A DNA stretch of 64,000 nt from Microvelia longipes (taxonomy: Eukaryota > Arthropoda > Insecta > Hemiptera > Veliidae): NCBI GenBank assembly GCA_018340805.1, contig JACMZG010001913.1, forward strand, positions 36,237,684 to 36,301,683. Reading direction: 5' to 3'. The notes under the pieces are model-generated. The model did not search any database. It was given only the letters and a program-made list of their open reading frames with translations, and was not told the origin of the DNA. The position numbers and the translations under genes were made by a program. Within the stretch, counting starts at the first letter, position 1; each line of letters begins with the position of its first letter. This document shows positions 1 through 9,485 of this stretch, one piece after another.

Positions 1-69
1 TTATTACAAATGTGTATCCGTATTTCTTTGCTCAATAGATAAGTATACTAAGTTTTGTTTCAATACGAC
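1..69 (+). repeat. family A repeat, fragment
   Basis: The first 69 bases match the internal part of the family A repeat that recurs at 7.3 kb, 21.2 kb, 41.3 kb and 53.3 kb (the stretch about numbers of bases before the 'tatatccatgatttt' block, reading 'aataagtacaccaagtttcg' in better copies). The match stops where the hammerhead unit begins, which suggests that the hammerhead unit landed inside a family A copy. The fragment is non-coding. Confidence 0.55.
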
Positions 70-72
70 AGG

Positions 73-113
73 CTCTGTCGGCGCCCTGATGAGTTAGACG
101 TAACGAAACAGAG
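73..113 (+). ncRNA. hammerhead ribozyme, copy 1
   Basis: All conserved boxes are present in type III order. Stem III is CTCTG (73-77) with CAGAG (109-113). The cleavage triplet GTC is at 77-79. Stem I is the palindrome GGCGCC (80-85). The core box CTGATGA is at 86-92. Stem II is GTTA (93-96) with TAAC (101-104), closed by GACG. The second core box GAAA is at 105-108. Predicted cleavage follows C79. Stem I has no loop, so a single molecule should fold poorly; pairing between two molecules through the palindrome is the likely active form (inference). Confidence 0.82.
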
Positions 114-407
114 TGGGACATGACATTATGTCGAGCCATCAATGATGACGAATGTCGAATGATGGGAACAGTTCCCAGATGTAGCATTGCATTTTACTTG
201 TTACTCCTAGGTGTCTTTCGCACAATTTTATTGTGTCAACTATTCATGTTTTGCAAAACTTGGTAGTATCATATGATATATGTTTTGCTCGCCAAGAATG
301 ATGGTAGTAAGAGAGCACCGTTAGTCTCTGGCAAAACACACAACAAAATAACACAAACTTACATTAAATTATCCGAAATTTTAATTGAAGGTTGGAGTGA
401 GTTCAGG

Positions 408-449
408 CTCTGTCGGCACTCTGATGAGTTAAGACGTAACGAAACAGAG
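408..449 (+). ncRNA. hammerhead ribozyme, copy 2
   Basis: Same fold as copy 1: stem III CTCTG (408-412) with CAGAG (445-449), GTC at 412-414, CTGATGA at 421-427, stem II GTTA (428-431) with TAAC (437-440) and loop AGACG, GAAA at 441-444. Stem I is GGCACT (415-420), which has lost the perfect palindrome of copy 1, so this copy may be weaker. Predicted cleavage follows C414. Confidence 0.78.
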
Positions 450-565
450 TGAGACATGTTATTATGTCGAGTCATCTATGATGAATGTCGAATGAAGGAA
501 CAGTTCCCTGATGTAGTAATGCTTTTGCTTGTTACATCCAACGTTCCTCTTCCATAATTTTATTG

Positions 566-1401
566 TGTTATTAAATATTTATTATCAAGTGTTTAATAAT
601 CATGGATAGAGATTCAAACAATGAAAATACGCCGCCACAATGGAAATTTTTGCCAACAAGGCGAAAATTGTGAATTGTGAAAATTGTGTCGGTACACATA
701 AATGTGTACCGACAAATATTAATATATTATATTGTTTTTCTTCTAAACAGTTGTTTACTATTACTGTGCCCGAAAAAATAGCATACCCTACACGACTGGG
801 AATGATATTTTTACCTAGGCTCCTTTAACTGTCTCGCTTTGCTCGACAGTAAATGTAGTCACCTCTGTAAAAAAGACTCCTTCACAGTTTTATACAACAC
901 ATAGTATACTACTTCTAATTTGACTTTTTCTTCATTCCCTATATTGACGCATATTTCTGTTTTGCCAACAATTCGTGTCTACAACAATTTCCATTTGTGC
1001 TCTACCTACTATACTTACTTACAACGAATACTCTTTGGAAAGAAATTATTATAAAACCCTTGCAGAAGTTTTTAAATATTTGATTAGAACCAGAATTAAA
1101 ATGTAAGTTTAAAGCTATTTTGTTAGTACTTATTGATAAATAAGTGGTGAGTAAATCCGTCTTTAAGACTTAAAAAGTAAAAAAAAACCAAGCTTACAGA
1201 CTTAAATACTGCCAGCTTAAACACTTGTTAAAACTTCTTTTCACTCCTTCTTACTTTAATCTGTATTTTTACTTTTTCACTGAAATCGCACTTCTTAAGA
1301 AAAACTTTTATGGAATAAGCTTCACAAAGAACGTTCAGCCGAGAAGCTGTTAGAAGACTTGCTTTTAATTGTTTACTTTTAGCGAATTTTCTTAATTAAA
1401 A
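566..1401. other. non-coding stretch with one perfect hairpin
   Basis: AT-rich sequence with no credible gene. A 62-codon open frame at 640-828 has no recognisable domain and overlaps a hairpin. The only structure seen is a perfect 13-bp inverted repeat at 687-699 and 702-714 (arm TGTCGGTACACAT, 2-base loop). Confidence 0.6.
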
Positions 1402-1560
1402 TGACGCATATGAGGTTGCTCATGGATCAATTATTTAGATTGGCTTTCTAATACCAACAATATATGTTTGAAAAAAATGTATATATATATATATATAATA
1501 TATATATATAATATATATATATATTTGTGTGTGTGTATACAGAATCTACTATCTACTTTT
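1402..1560 (+). repeat. TA/TG microsatellite with conserved left flank
   Basis: A TA tract (about 1480-1524) passes into TG repeats (1525-1537). The bases just before it ('atgacgcatatgaggttg' near 1400) resemble the blocks that precede the TA tracts at 50.5 kb and 61.7 kb, so the microsatellite appears to be part of a dispersed element. The minus-strand open frame 1431-1670 is a by-product of the repeat. Confidence 0.6.
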
Positions 1561-2144
1561 TTGTAAGGTGAATGATAACTCTCGAAGACTTTAAGGTAAG
1601 ATTGCGGGTCTGTACTGGGATTATGTAGTTTCTCATCCAGCATTTCCTTACAAAAAGCTTTGTATACCAAAATCTAAATTTTATGCTTATAACTTATTAT
1701 TAAATTGTGAAAACAAATTAACTTATACCGTTGCCAAATATAAATGAATTATTCAACCAGATTATTTTTCGAAGTTTAATAACTTGAGATTACCCAATTA
1801 TTACTTCTTGTTCTATTATTAAGAGGAAAAAGATGATAAATCAGCTTTTAGCTAGGATCGTTGCCAAGCTTTATCTCGTGTCTTCTTAATTTCTAACATG
1901 TCAACTTGTTGATCTTATCTCTTCTTTGTATTTCTTGCTTAATTTTACTGGAATAAGATTGTTTGTTGTGTTTTTTAGGCTTCAAGCTCACATAACATTA
2001 TTTTTCGTCACCAGATTTGTCTCCAATCTTTTTAAAAAGATAATAAAACTAGGAATAATTCATAATTGAGGGTTTTGAACAGCCCTTAAAACAACAGCCC
2101 TTCCCTGGCTGAAATACCAGGACTGAAAAATGTTATTAATTTTT
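1561..2144. other. AT-rich stretch, nothing recognised
   Basis: No open frame of note, repeat or RNA motif was seen. Confidence 0.5.
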
Positions 2145-2790
2145 AACTGCTTTAAACCAAAATTATTTGAAAGTATACCTTAAGGGATGAAAAAAGCAGT
2201 CTGCCTATCTAGAGTGGAGCACTTCATAATTTGCGCACTTATCTAGATTGCGCACACTCAAAATTTAAAAATGCCTCACAAATCTTTGGTCTTTCCTAAA
2301 AATAATAAAATGAGTGGTTTCTAAAACACTTAAACTAAGTTGTTCCCCGTTGGTCGAGTGCAAGACGTGAAGAGAACATTTTTTAAAGCCGACAAAATTT
2401 CCGATAAATCAAATGTTTTTTCGCCAAAATCAGATTACTAGAATCTTACATGAATTGAAATATTTTTAAAACATAGATATTTTGTAAAAAAAATTTAATG
2501 ACTTTGCAAAAATTAACTAATTTTTTTAGTGGTTTTGGCAATATATCTTTGGTTGTAACTGTGATTTTTATGAATAAACACTGGAATTATCGGAAATTAT
2601 GTTAGCTTTAAAAAAACGATCTCTTCAAGTTTTGCGCAATAGAGAACCACATAAAAGAAATCTAAACTTTTTATGCGAGTTTATAAAATTTTGAGCGTGC
2701 GCGATCTATGAATTGCTCCACTCTTGATAGGCAGACTATGTTTTTTTCGTCATTTAAAGTATATTAAAACAGGTTAAAAGCAGCATAAAA
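2145..2790. mobile_element. inverted-repeat DNA element, about 640 bp
   Basis: The left end (about 2145-2275, including 'gtctgcctatct', 'gagtggagca' and 'gcgcac') matches the reverse complement of the right end (about 2660-2790). The arms are over 100 bp with scattered differences. The interior is AT-rich and encodes nothing. This is a non-autonomous foldback or TIR element; no clean TSD was found, so the superfamily is unknown. Confidence 0.65.
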
Positions 2791-2879
2791 TGAGTGACGT
2801 TTATTCATGCACGACTCCTGGGCAATAAATGTAACGGCATCATTTTGTTCATAACTCTAGTATTGTGTAAACCTTAAGT

Positions 2880-3050
2880 TATAAAGAGAATAAGTGCTTT
2901 AAGTTAAGATCAGTTTATTTTTATGCAGTTGCACATGTTTTAATTTTCTGTCATTTTTTACTATTATGTTAAGTCAACTTATTTGTATAAGTGTAATACT
3001 TGAAAACAATAAATTTATTCTATTCTATTCTATTCTATAAAGAGAATAAG
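2880..3050 (+). mobile_element. 141-bp LINE 3' stub with 15-bp TSD
   Basis: The 15-bp sequence TATAAAGAGAATAAG occurs at 2880-2894 and again at 3036-3050. Between them lie 141 bases ending in AATAAATTT and a short ATTCT repeat, typical of a severely 5'-truncated non-LTR retrotransposon copy with a microsatellite-like tail. No coding part remains. Confidence 0.75.
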
Positions 3051-4207
3051 AATCAAATAGAATAGTTTTCAACGTTTAATACGTAAATCAAGTTACGAAG
3101 AAAGTATTTATAGTTCGGTAAGTCTAAAACTACCATGACAAGAGTTACCAATGGGTGATAATCAGGTAACATCTAAACTTCGAAAAAATATATTTCCTCT
3201 AAATAAACGCTTGGAAGCAAAGTGATGTAAAAATGGTGGAAATGAAAGAAGTCTTCTAAATCCTTAAATCCGATAAATTAATTTTATTAAAAATAATGTT
3301 CACTTAGATTAAATTATTACTGACTCTAGTTGCACTGAGTTGTAGTTAAGTCATTATTTTTTCTTAACTAAGCAATAAATCTTGCTCAAGATTAAGTATA
3401 TTTTTTTAAATATAAACCAAGATAAGGTGCGGTATATTTTTATGATTAATTTTTATTTCATACCATTCTACCTATTTTAGTCATTAGTTAATTTTCTTTA
3501 AAAAAGCTCGAGAGATGATCCTCAGAAGCCTCTACAACAATAGAAGTAGATTTATTCGCTATATATAGAATTTTAATTTGTGCTTGCTGAGTCATTATTA
3601 CGTTTTTCAAAGAAATTGCGCTTTATCATTTTAAAGAATAGCATTAACTGAGGTTTATTTAATATACAAGAAAATTCAATAGTTTGAACGTTTATTCAAA
3701 TTATTAAAATATAATAATTATTAAATAGGGTCATTCTTCTTCTTTTTCTTTCTTAAATTTATACTTCAGATTGAGTTACTTTAAATGTGTGACCAAATGT
3801 TGTACTGAACTGATTCAGTAAAACCGTGCTAAAATAACAATGTTTCGTACAAACTGAAGAATGATCAGGCGAAAATATCCCAGCAAAATTACAAACTAAT
3901 AGAAGTATTTCTGTTCCAACTCTCAATCGTGATTTAAAAAAATTGAGCAAGAAATGAGTTGCTAAGTAAAAAAGAAAGAATACATGATAAAGGAAATTCG
4001 CTTGGTTTGCGGACCTTTGAAGAAGTATATCATAAAGAAAGATCTCATCTCATGTCAGAAGTTTCAAACGTGAATTATTAATGCTAACATCTTTTATTTT
4101 AAAATGCGAATATTTTATTAAAATTTGTTGGTGTAAATCACATCTTTTACATCCTGTGCTACGGAATTAGAATTAATTATTAATAAACATCGTAAAATTT
4201 ATAGCCT
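3051..4207. other. AT-rich stretch, nearly featureless
   Basis: No gene is supported. The open frame on the minus strand at 3759-3950 lacks any domain. A short piece near 3995-4030 ('aattcgcttggtttgcgg') resembles the arms of the foldback element at 59552-59995. Confidence 0.45.
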
Positions 4208-4545
4208 CGGTAACTCCTAACCCAAAAACTAGTTTCAATTAAATTTTACAAACTTTTAAAACTACCCCCAAAATAATATTTATCCCAGATGTTATTTTGG
4301 ACCAGATAAATGAGCCGCCATTTTGGAAAATCTGAAAGTTTAAGTATCTTTGTATACTTAAGTAAAAGAAGGACATTTTAAGTTTCTGTACGGTGTAAGT
4401 GAACGTTTGTACGCTAGAGGGCGTTAGTGTGGCTGTATAAATTACTTGAAGTTTCAGACTGGTAGGGTTAAGAGCTAATTTAATGATTATAAACAAAACT
4501 TGGTGAAATGTAAAGTTTACTTATTAAATTTAGGTTAGGAGTTTG
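4208..4545. mobile_element. MITE-like inverted-repeat element, about 340 bp
   Basis: Ends are inverted copies: 'actcctaaccc' near 4212-4222 pairs with 'ggttaggagt' near 4533-4542, and the similarity continues about 45 bases inward. The middle includes 'gccgccattttgg' and 'gctagagggcg'. No coding capacity, and the minus-strand open frame 4239-4496 is incidental. No clear TSD was seen. Confidence 0.6.
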
Positions 4546-5360
4546 GTCGTTAATATCATGTAAGCACTGCCACTATTATAACTGATTTAGATTTTGAAGA
4601 TATAGCCTCTAATTAGATAATAATTCCTGCTTTATAAAAGAAGTCCAAAATATATCTAAATTAAAAAATTAAAGTGTCCATTAGTTTTTCCTTTTGATTC
4701 TCAAAGTAATTTGATCCACATCTGTGAGATCCAAATCTTTTGTAAAAGAAACTAGTGATTATAAGTGAATTTTCATCGAGAAAAACATAATATATTTATA
4801 AAAAATACAATATGAGGCGGCTTATTTACAATAAGTTGCTACATACACAGTATACTGATCAATCATATACAAGACAATAATTAAACTGAATAATAAAATA
4901 AGAAATTTACAAGAACAGCGTATAAATCACCGCTATACTTAAGTCAAAAAGAAATTAAGAATTAGTCCATACTTTTGTCAAAAGAGTTACTAAATAAAAA
5001 TAAAATAAAATGTGAAAAAAATTAATAAAATAAAAAATTAACCGTATAATATGATGGTTTAAAATTTCAAGCAAATCTAATATAATTGATTCAGCTATTC
5101 TTGTCAATTCCTTACTATCTATACCTATTTCATTGAAAAAGTAAGGTACAGTGCTTCTAGAACTAAACCAAAGCCCTTTAACAATATAATTATTTTGGCC
5201 ATGTCTTTCTATATTTTTTAAAAAAATAAGACAATTTTGAAATAATTAATTATTATTAGAATAAATAATAATTAATTATTTACAATAATTCAACGATTTT
5301 TACTTATGTACAACAATAAATAATGAAACTGAATGATTTACGTTTATTAATCAATCAATA
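4546..5360. other. AT-rich stretch with an A/T palindrome
   Basis: No gene. A perfect inverted repeat made only of A and T has 17-base arms at 5241-5257 and 5264-5280. Runs of 'aataaaata' type lie around 4990-5035. Confidence 0.55.
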
Positions 5361-5822
5361 GTGAGGACTGGCAACCCAGTGGATGACCTGTAGGCCAAGG
5401 GTTCAAATCCAGCCGGAGAAGGACCTTTTATAAGGTTGCTCTTGTACAGTTATATCTGGAGAACCTGAATTCAAAACCAGCCAACAATTTATTTTCTTTT
5501 TCCGCGGAGTTGGATATCATCTGGATCCACGTTTCCGTAGTCTTCAGCTCACGTAAAGAGAAAGTTCTGCCGGCCGATAGAGAATTGGACAGATACTGAA
5601 CCTTTGAAACGAGCTCTGTGGAAGTGAAGAATCGGAGTAAGCGGTGCCTGCTAATGCCTTAATTTAACTTATGCATTAATTTAGCAGTCACACTTGCTTA
5701 CTTTATGCCCATTTAAATTACTTTCAATTGATTACTTTTTGAACTTATAAAAATATATTTTTACCTTTGACAACACTGCTGCAGGTCTGCGACTGTAAAA
5801 TAAATACATTTATTATTATTAT
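5361..5822 (+). mobile_element. tRNA-derived SINE (type B), about 460 bp
   Basis: The 5' end looks tRNA-like: an A-box-like TGGCAACCCAG near 5369 and a perfect B box GGTTCAAATCC near 5400-5410. A GC-richer body follows, ending in 'aaataaatacattt' and an ATT repeat near 5805-5822. No TSD could be fixed, so the 5' edge is approximate. It shares no sequence with the other SINEs in the window. Confidence 0.65.
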
Positions 5823-6197
5823 CTAGGAAATTACTAATTAAATAAATATTTAATCAGTATTAATACAAGGAGAATAAAATAAGTAGTTTTCGCGGACGAT
5901 ACGGAACACTGCTTGTTTGACGGAGAGGTTGGTGTGTTGTCACTTTGAAGAAATGAAACTAATTCAGTACTTTCACACAAGTTTGTACTATTAGACTCGT
6001 CGGTAGACTACTGATCTACCTTTAATTATTCATCGGAATTATTCATTGAAGCTTAGGACATCATTGATGATGTCCGTAAGCTGCTAAAATTTGTCTTCGT
6101 TATTATAAAGACAGAGAGGTTTGTACAATAAGGGTTTAGTTAAAAGCTACACTCTTACCCTTTCATAACCTTACCTCCAAAGATTTTTACTATTTTT
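5823..6197. other. non-coding stretch with an imperfect hairpin
   Basis: An inverted repeat of about 14 bp, with one unpaired base, lies at 6051-6083 (GGACATCAT opposite ATGATGTCC). Nothing else was recognised. Confidence 0.5.
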
Positions 6198-6575
6198 ACA
6201 TAGAGATATTAGTAATAGAGAGGCCCTATAGGTTAAATTGTGAAACACCGAAAACGTAACCTGACCACCTTCTATTATGAATATAATCAAATAACCAGTA
6301 CAAAATTACAGTAACTCGTATAGGAAAATGTTAAAAATACAAATCAAAACACAAACAATGTGCGGGAAGCTGAAAACAATTGATTCGCTATAACCTTAGC
6401 GAAAGATGTTTAAAAAAGGAGGAAGGATGTTCTTTCATTCTTTTATCCATGAAACCTCTTTCATCAAAGAGGTTTCAATGAGGTTACACAGAGCCCCTAA
6501 GACCCCCAAAAAGATGTTTCAGTCCTCTCAATGTATTGAGATTGGCTATACCCTCTCTAGTAATATATCTTAATG
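6198..6575. mobile_element. MITE family C, copy 1
   Basis: About 375 bp with terminal inverted repeats close to 'atagagatatattactagag'. Two further copies are at 14350-14680 and 54388-54695, alignable through most of their length ('cctgaccacctt', 'aaatacaaatcaaaacacaaac', 'gaggttacacagagcc'). Non-coding. The left end reads 'atagagatattagtaat' and the right end reads its complement. Confidence 0.7.
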
Positions 6576-6721
6576 ATTTTTTTACTTTGCAAATATCCCG
6601 TTCGTTGACTAGACTATAGAAGAACTAATTATAGTCAAGTGCGATTTTCAGTGTAGTGAATAAAACTCAATTATGCGTTTTATTTTCGAAAATAGGTATT
6701 AGTGCAAAGCTTTTTAATTTT

Positions 6722-7602
6722 TCCTCATTTAAACCGTAAGGATATAGGAAAATTATTGTGTTAAAATTGTCTTAAAATGTACGTAAGACATAGAGCTTAA
6801 AGAGACATAGAGCTAAATCATTAGCTCGTAATAATGACTCAGAAAATTTGTTGAATTTAAGTATTGTCTTAAAATGTATTCGTAATTATTTGCTATGTAA
6901 TTATTCTTTTATGCAATAAATGGAACTGATTGATTGATTGTGTTTGCCAAAAATCCTTAGTCAGAATGTCACCTAAATTATTCGTTTCGGGTATTTTTAA
7001 GGCATCCTAAGTGGTTTTAAGAAAGACGTTTGTGTGTATGTGTGCGTGTTTGTTATCCCAACGTATTTATGCTAGACAGTTAAAAATTGGTACAAACGTC
7101 GATCCTTAGGTGTAGTTGTATTATGACGTCATTACCTCGCAATAATGACTCAGAAATTTTTTTGAAAATGAATAAAGCCGAAACAATATTACGATCAGGT
7201 TGATATTTGGCATGCATGTTGTCATACATAAGTGAAACATATGTGCCAAGTTTCAACTCATTATTAGAATTAATTAAATTTTTATCAATTGACATGTGTA
7301 CGTTTTTAAAAAATCGAATTGTTGAGTAGAAATTTGGTACAAGTATATTGTTGACGTTTTCTTTACGTAATAAATAAGTACACCAAGTTTCGTTCAATAC
7401 GATGAGTATATCCATGATTTTTGTTAGATCATAAAAGCTAAGCAGTATCAAGCTTGGTCACCCTAGATAAGTGACCCTAGGAATGAAACGGATTTATTTA
7501 CTATGTAAGGACGAACGAAGCGTGTCAGAAGTAGGGAGGATAAACGTAGAGAACCCGATGTGAAGAGGAAACTTCCGAGGTACCTCTTACCCGATTTTTC
7601 CG
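6722..7602 (+). repeat. family A repeat, near full length, interrupted
   Basis: Starts with the family's terminal hairpin ('tcctcattt...ataggaaaa') and ends with the 'gacgaacgaagcg' to 'gaggtacc' block. Landmarks shared with 40.7 kb and 52.8 kb are 'atgacgtcatta', 'cgcaataatgactcag', 'gccaagtttcaactcatta' and 'tatatccatgatttttgtt'. The copy is split by a LINE stub at 6763-6936. The minus-strand open frames at 7080-7451 and 7463-7645 are not conserved in other copies and are not genes. Confidence 0.75.
6755..6944 (+). mobile_element. LINE 3' stub nested in family A, 8-bp TSD
   Basis: The bases ATTGTGTT occur at 6755-6762 and 6937-6944. Removing one copy with the 174 bases between them restores the normal family A order. 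The insert ends in 'tgcaataaatggaactga' and a TTGA repeat, a usual LINE 3' end. Part of the insert ('cgtaataatgactcagaaa', near 6828) itself resembles family A, so it may be chimeric. Confidence 0.65.
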
Positions 7603-8572
7603 TTTTGTTTTGGCTATATTTTAAACAAACAAAATACATAAACAATAAATAAATTACGTTAAATTGTAAAAAATGTTTTGTTGACGTTTTTATATATTTT
7701 TTTTTTTTAATTTGCGAGAAAATTATATTATAAAAACGGGGGTGTCAGAGGTGACGTTTTTTTAGGCGGGGAATGTTTAATTTTCGCCGGGATGACAGCG
7801 TAAAATAAAGGTTGTCCGTCTCAGGGGATTTAAGAGCTTTTTTTATCCTATGTACTTTCAACCAGGAGGATAAAAATTTAATAAATCATAAATATTACCT
7901 GTAGAGAAATAAAATTAAATAGTGTAATAAAATGTAAATATGACTTTATTAGTTAAATTTTTATTGTTTTTTTACTTCTCCTTGTTTATACCGTATTTTC
8001 ATGAGAAAGGATTGAGTACGTGCTAAATATCTGAAATCAAGATTCCAACAAATTATTTTTATCAATTTGTCTATCTGTATTGAGTTCTAGTTGAGTTATT
8101 AATAAAAATCATAAAGATATTTCTTTTATGACGTCATTAAATGTCGTTGCCGGAGAAAACTATAGAGATAAATTTAAAATCTAGCACGCGTAAAATGTAG
8201 TCATTTATAATAACAACAAGATTGCCAAATTGTATCAAATTATCAGTAGTAGTTCAATTTTTAAACAATTTCTAGTAATTGTTTGAAAAATAAGTCAAAT
8301 GAGTTAAAATTCAGTACAATTGATGTGATTTTATTGCGTGCTTAGCTTAATTGAAATCGTTTGATAGCTTTTTGATTTCAAAAAAGCTGTTGTTTTTCCT
8401 GTTGATCGGTCGCCATATAGTGTTCAGGTCTTTTAAATAGAAAATTTTGGACCATCTTCCATCTTCTCCATTTTGTTTTCTATTTTGCTTTCTGTAAATA
8501 CTACAATTTCAAAATTAGTTTAGTTTTGAAATTTTAGAATGTTTACTTTCAAACGTTTGATTATTTTCATTA
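7603..8572. other. AT-rich stretch, nothing recognised
   Basis: A slightly GC-richer patch at 7735-7830 ('gtgacgttttttta', 'ttcgccgggatgacagcg') has no assignment. No credible gene. Confidence 0.45.
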
Positions 8573-8745
8573 TAGTACGCCTCACGGCTAAAATTGATTG
8601 TCAGCGCTGAAAAATAGTATTGAGGAACTAATGAGGTTGGCCTGATTTGAAATTGCGGACGTGGTTTAAAATACAGGACTAAACCTCCTTGGCTGCCTTG
8701 CATTTTTTTCCCACGCTGTCAACTGATTTCAGCCGTGTGTCGTAT
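8573..8745. mobile_element. MITE family D, short copy
   Basis: About 170 bp bounded by inverted repeats of the type ACACGGCTAAAATCAATTG near 8580-8610 and its complement near 8712-8742, flanked by TA-rich sequence (TA target likely). The same ends bound the longer element at 34318-35182. Non-coding. Confidence 0.65.
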
Positions 8746-8954
8746 TATATAATAAAAATATATTAAAAGATTATATTTTTGAAGAAATAGTTAATGGTTA
8801 ATAATTTTAATTAAGTAGTGTAATCTTAAATATATCTGGGTGTGAAGGATTAAAAATATATTTTGTATATATGACTGCTATTTAAATAGAAAATTATAAT
8901 ATTATCATATGGTGTTAATATATCTAATTATTGCACAGGAAGCCAAAGCGTTTT

Positions 8955-9072
8955 GCTTCCGAACAACTGTATTTACTATCTGAGGTCGAGTGAAACGAGC
9001 CCCAGGTCGTGAGGATGAGCGTAGCGAATCCGATTTTAAATTGAAAAAGTCCAAGGTACCCTGTAGCTGGTA
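8955..9072 (+). repeat. family A repeat, 3' end
   Basis: Only the terminal block is present: 'gtatttactatctgagg', 'gagtgaaacgag', 'ggatgagcgtagcgaatccg' and 'aaggtaccctgta'. Confidence 0.6.
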
Positions 9073-9124
9073 TTTAAAAATGATTCGGGTTGGCAGCCAG
9101 ATAACACATTATTTAAATTGAATC

Positions 9125-9485
9125 GAAGATTCAGCTACCGTCGATACTTGCTGTTTGATATGAATATCCCTCGACCGGTTTGGGATAACGCCATCATCAG
9201 CAGGCGGGGCACACTCGAGCTCTCAACTAATAAAGTATATCAGTGATTAATTCTAGTCTCAATGAGCATGACGAGCCCTCAGAAGATAAGGAGGAAGTAG
9301 GAAAGGGTTTATAAAGGAGTACTGAGTCAAGGCCGTGACCCTGAGTAGTTCAGGTGTGTGAGTCATCTGACGTATGATGCTTTGTGTCTTTTATTATGAT
9401 GTGTACCGGTATTATGATGACGTTATCCGAAACCGGTCCGGGATATTTAATCCAACAGCAAGTATCGATGGTAGCTGATTCTTCC
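9125..9485. mobile_element. foldback element with hammerhead-like arm motif
   Basis: Arms of about 85 bases (9125-9210 and 9400-9485) are inverted copies sharing 'agctaccatcgatacttgct', 'accggttt' and 'ggataacg'. Read outward on either strand, the consensus arm contains CTGATGA, T, GG, a 6-base loop, CC, GAAA and ACCGGTC. That is a hammerhead-like order with a 2-bp stem II and a palindromic stem III ACCGGT. The left arm keeps CTGATGA but has CAAA; the right keeps GAAA but has lost the first box, so neither copy should be active. Confidence 0.6.

Larger units (their letters stand above)
70..565 (+). mobile_element. tandem hammerhead-ribozyme element, two units
   Basis: Two copies of the same unit lie head to tail with hammerhead motifs at 73-113 and 408-449, an offset of 335-336 bases. 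Each hammerhead is followed by a conserved block with a small GACAT/ATGTC hairpin, a run ending in 'gttccc...gatgtag' and, about 150 bases on, 'acacaattttattgtgt'. No protein is encoded. Related elements lie at 16555-16925 and 22306-22903 in the window, mostly in reverse orientation. Tandem hammerhead units of a few hundred bases are known from animal satellite DNAs, retrozymes and Penelope-like elements. Which of these this family belongs to cannot be told from the window. Confidence 0.7.

Noticed and set aside
5399..5412. B box GGTTCAAATCC as a tRNA gene.
   Set aside because: No acceptor stem closes around it and a 400-base body with an ATT tail follows; it is a SINE head.
7080..7451. A 123-codon minus-strand frame.
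   Set aside because: Lies wholly in family A and is not kept open in the copies at 40.7 kb and 52.8 kb.
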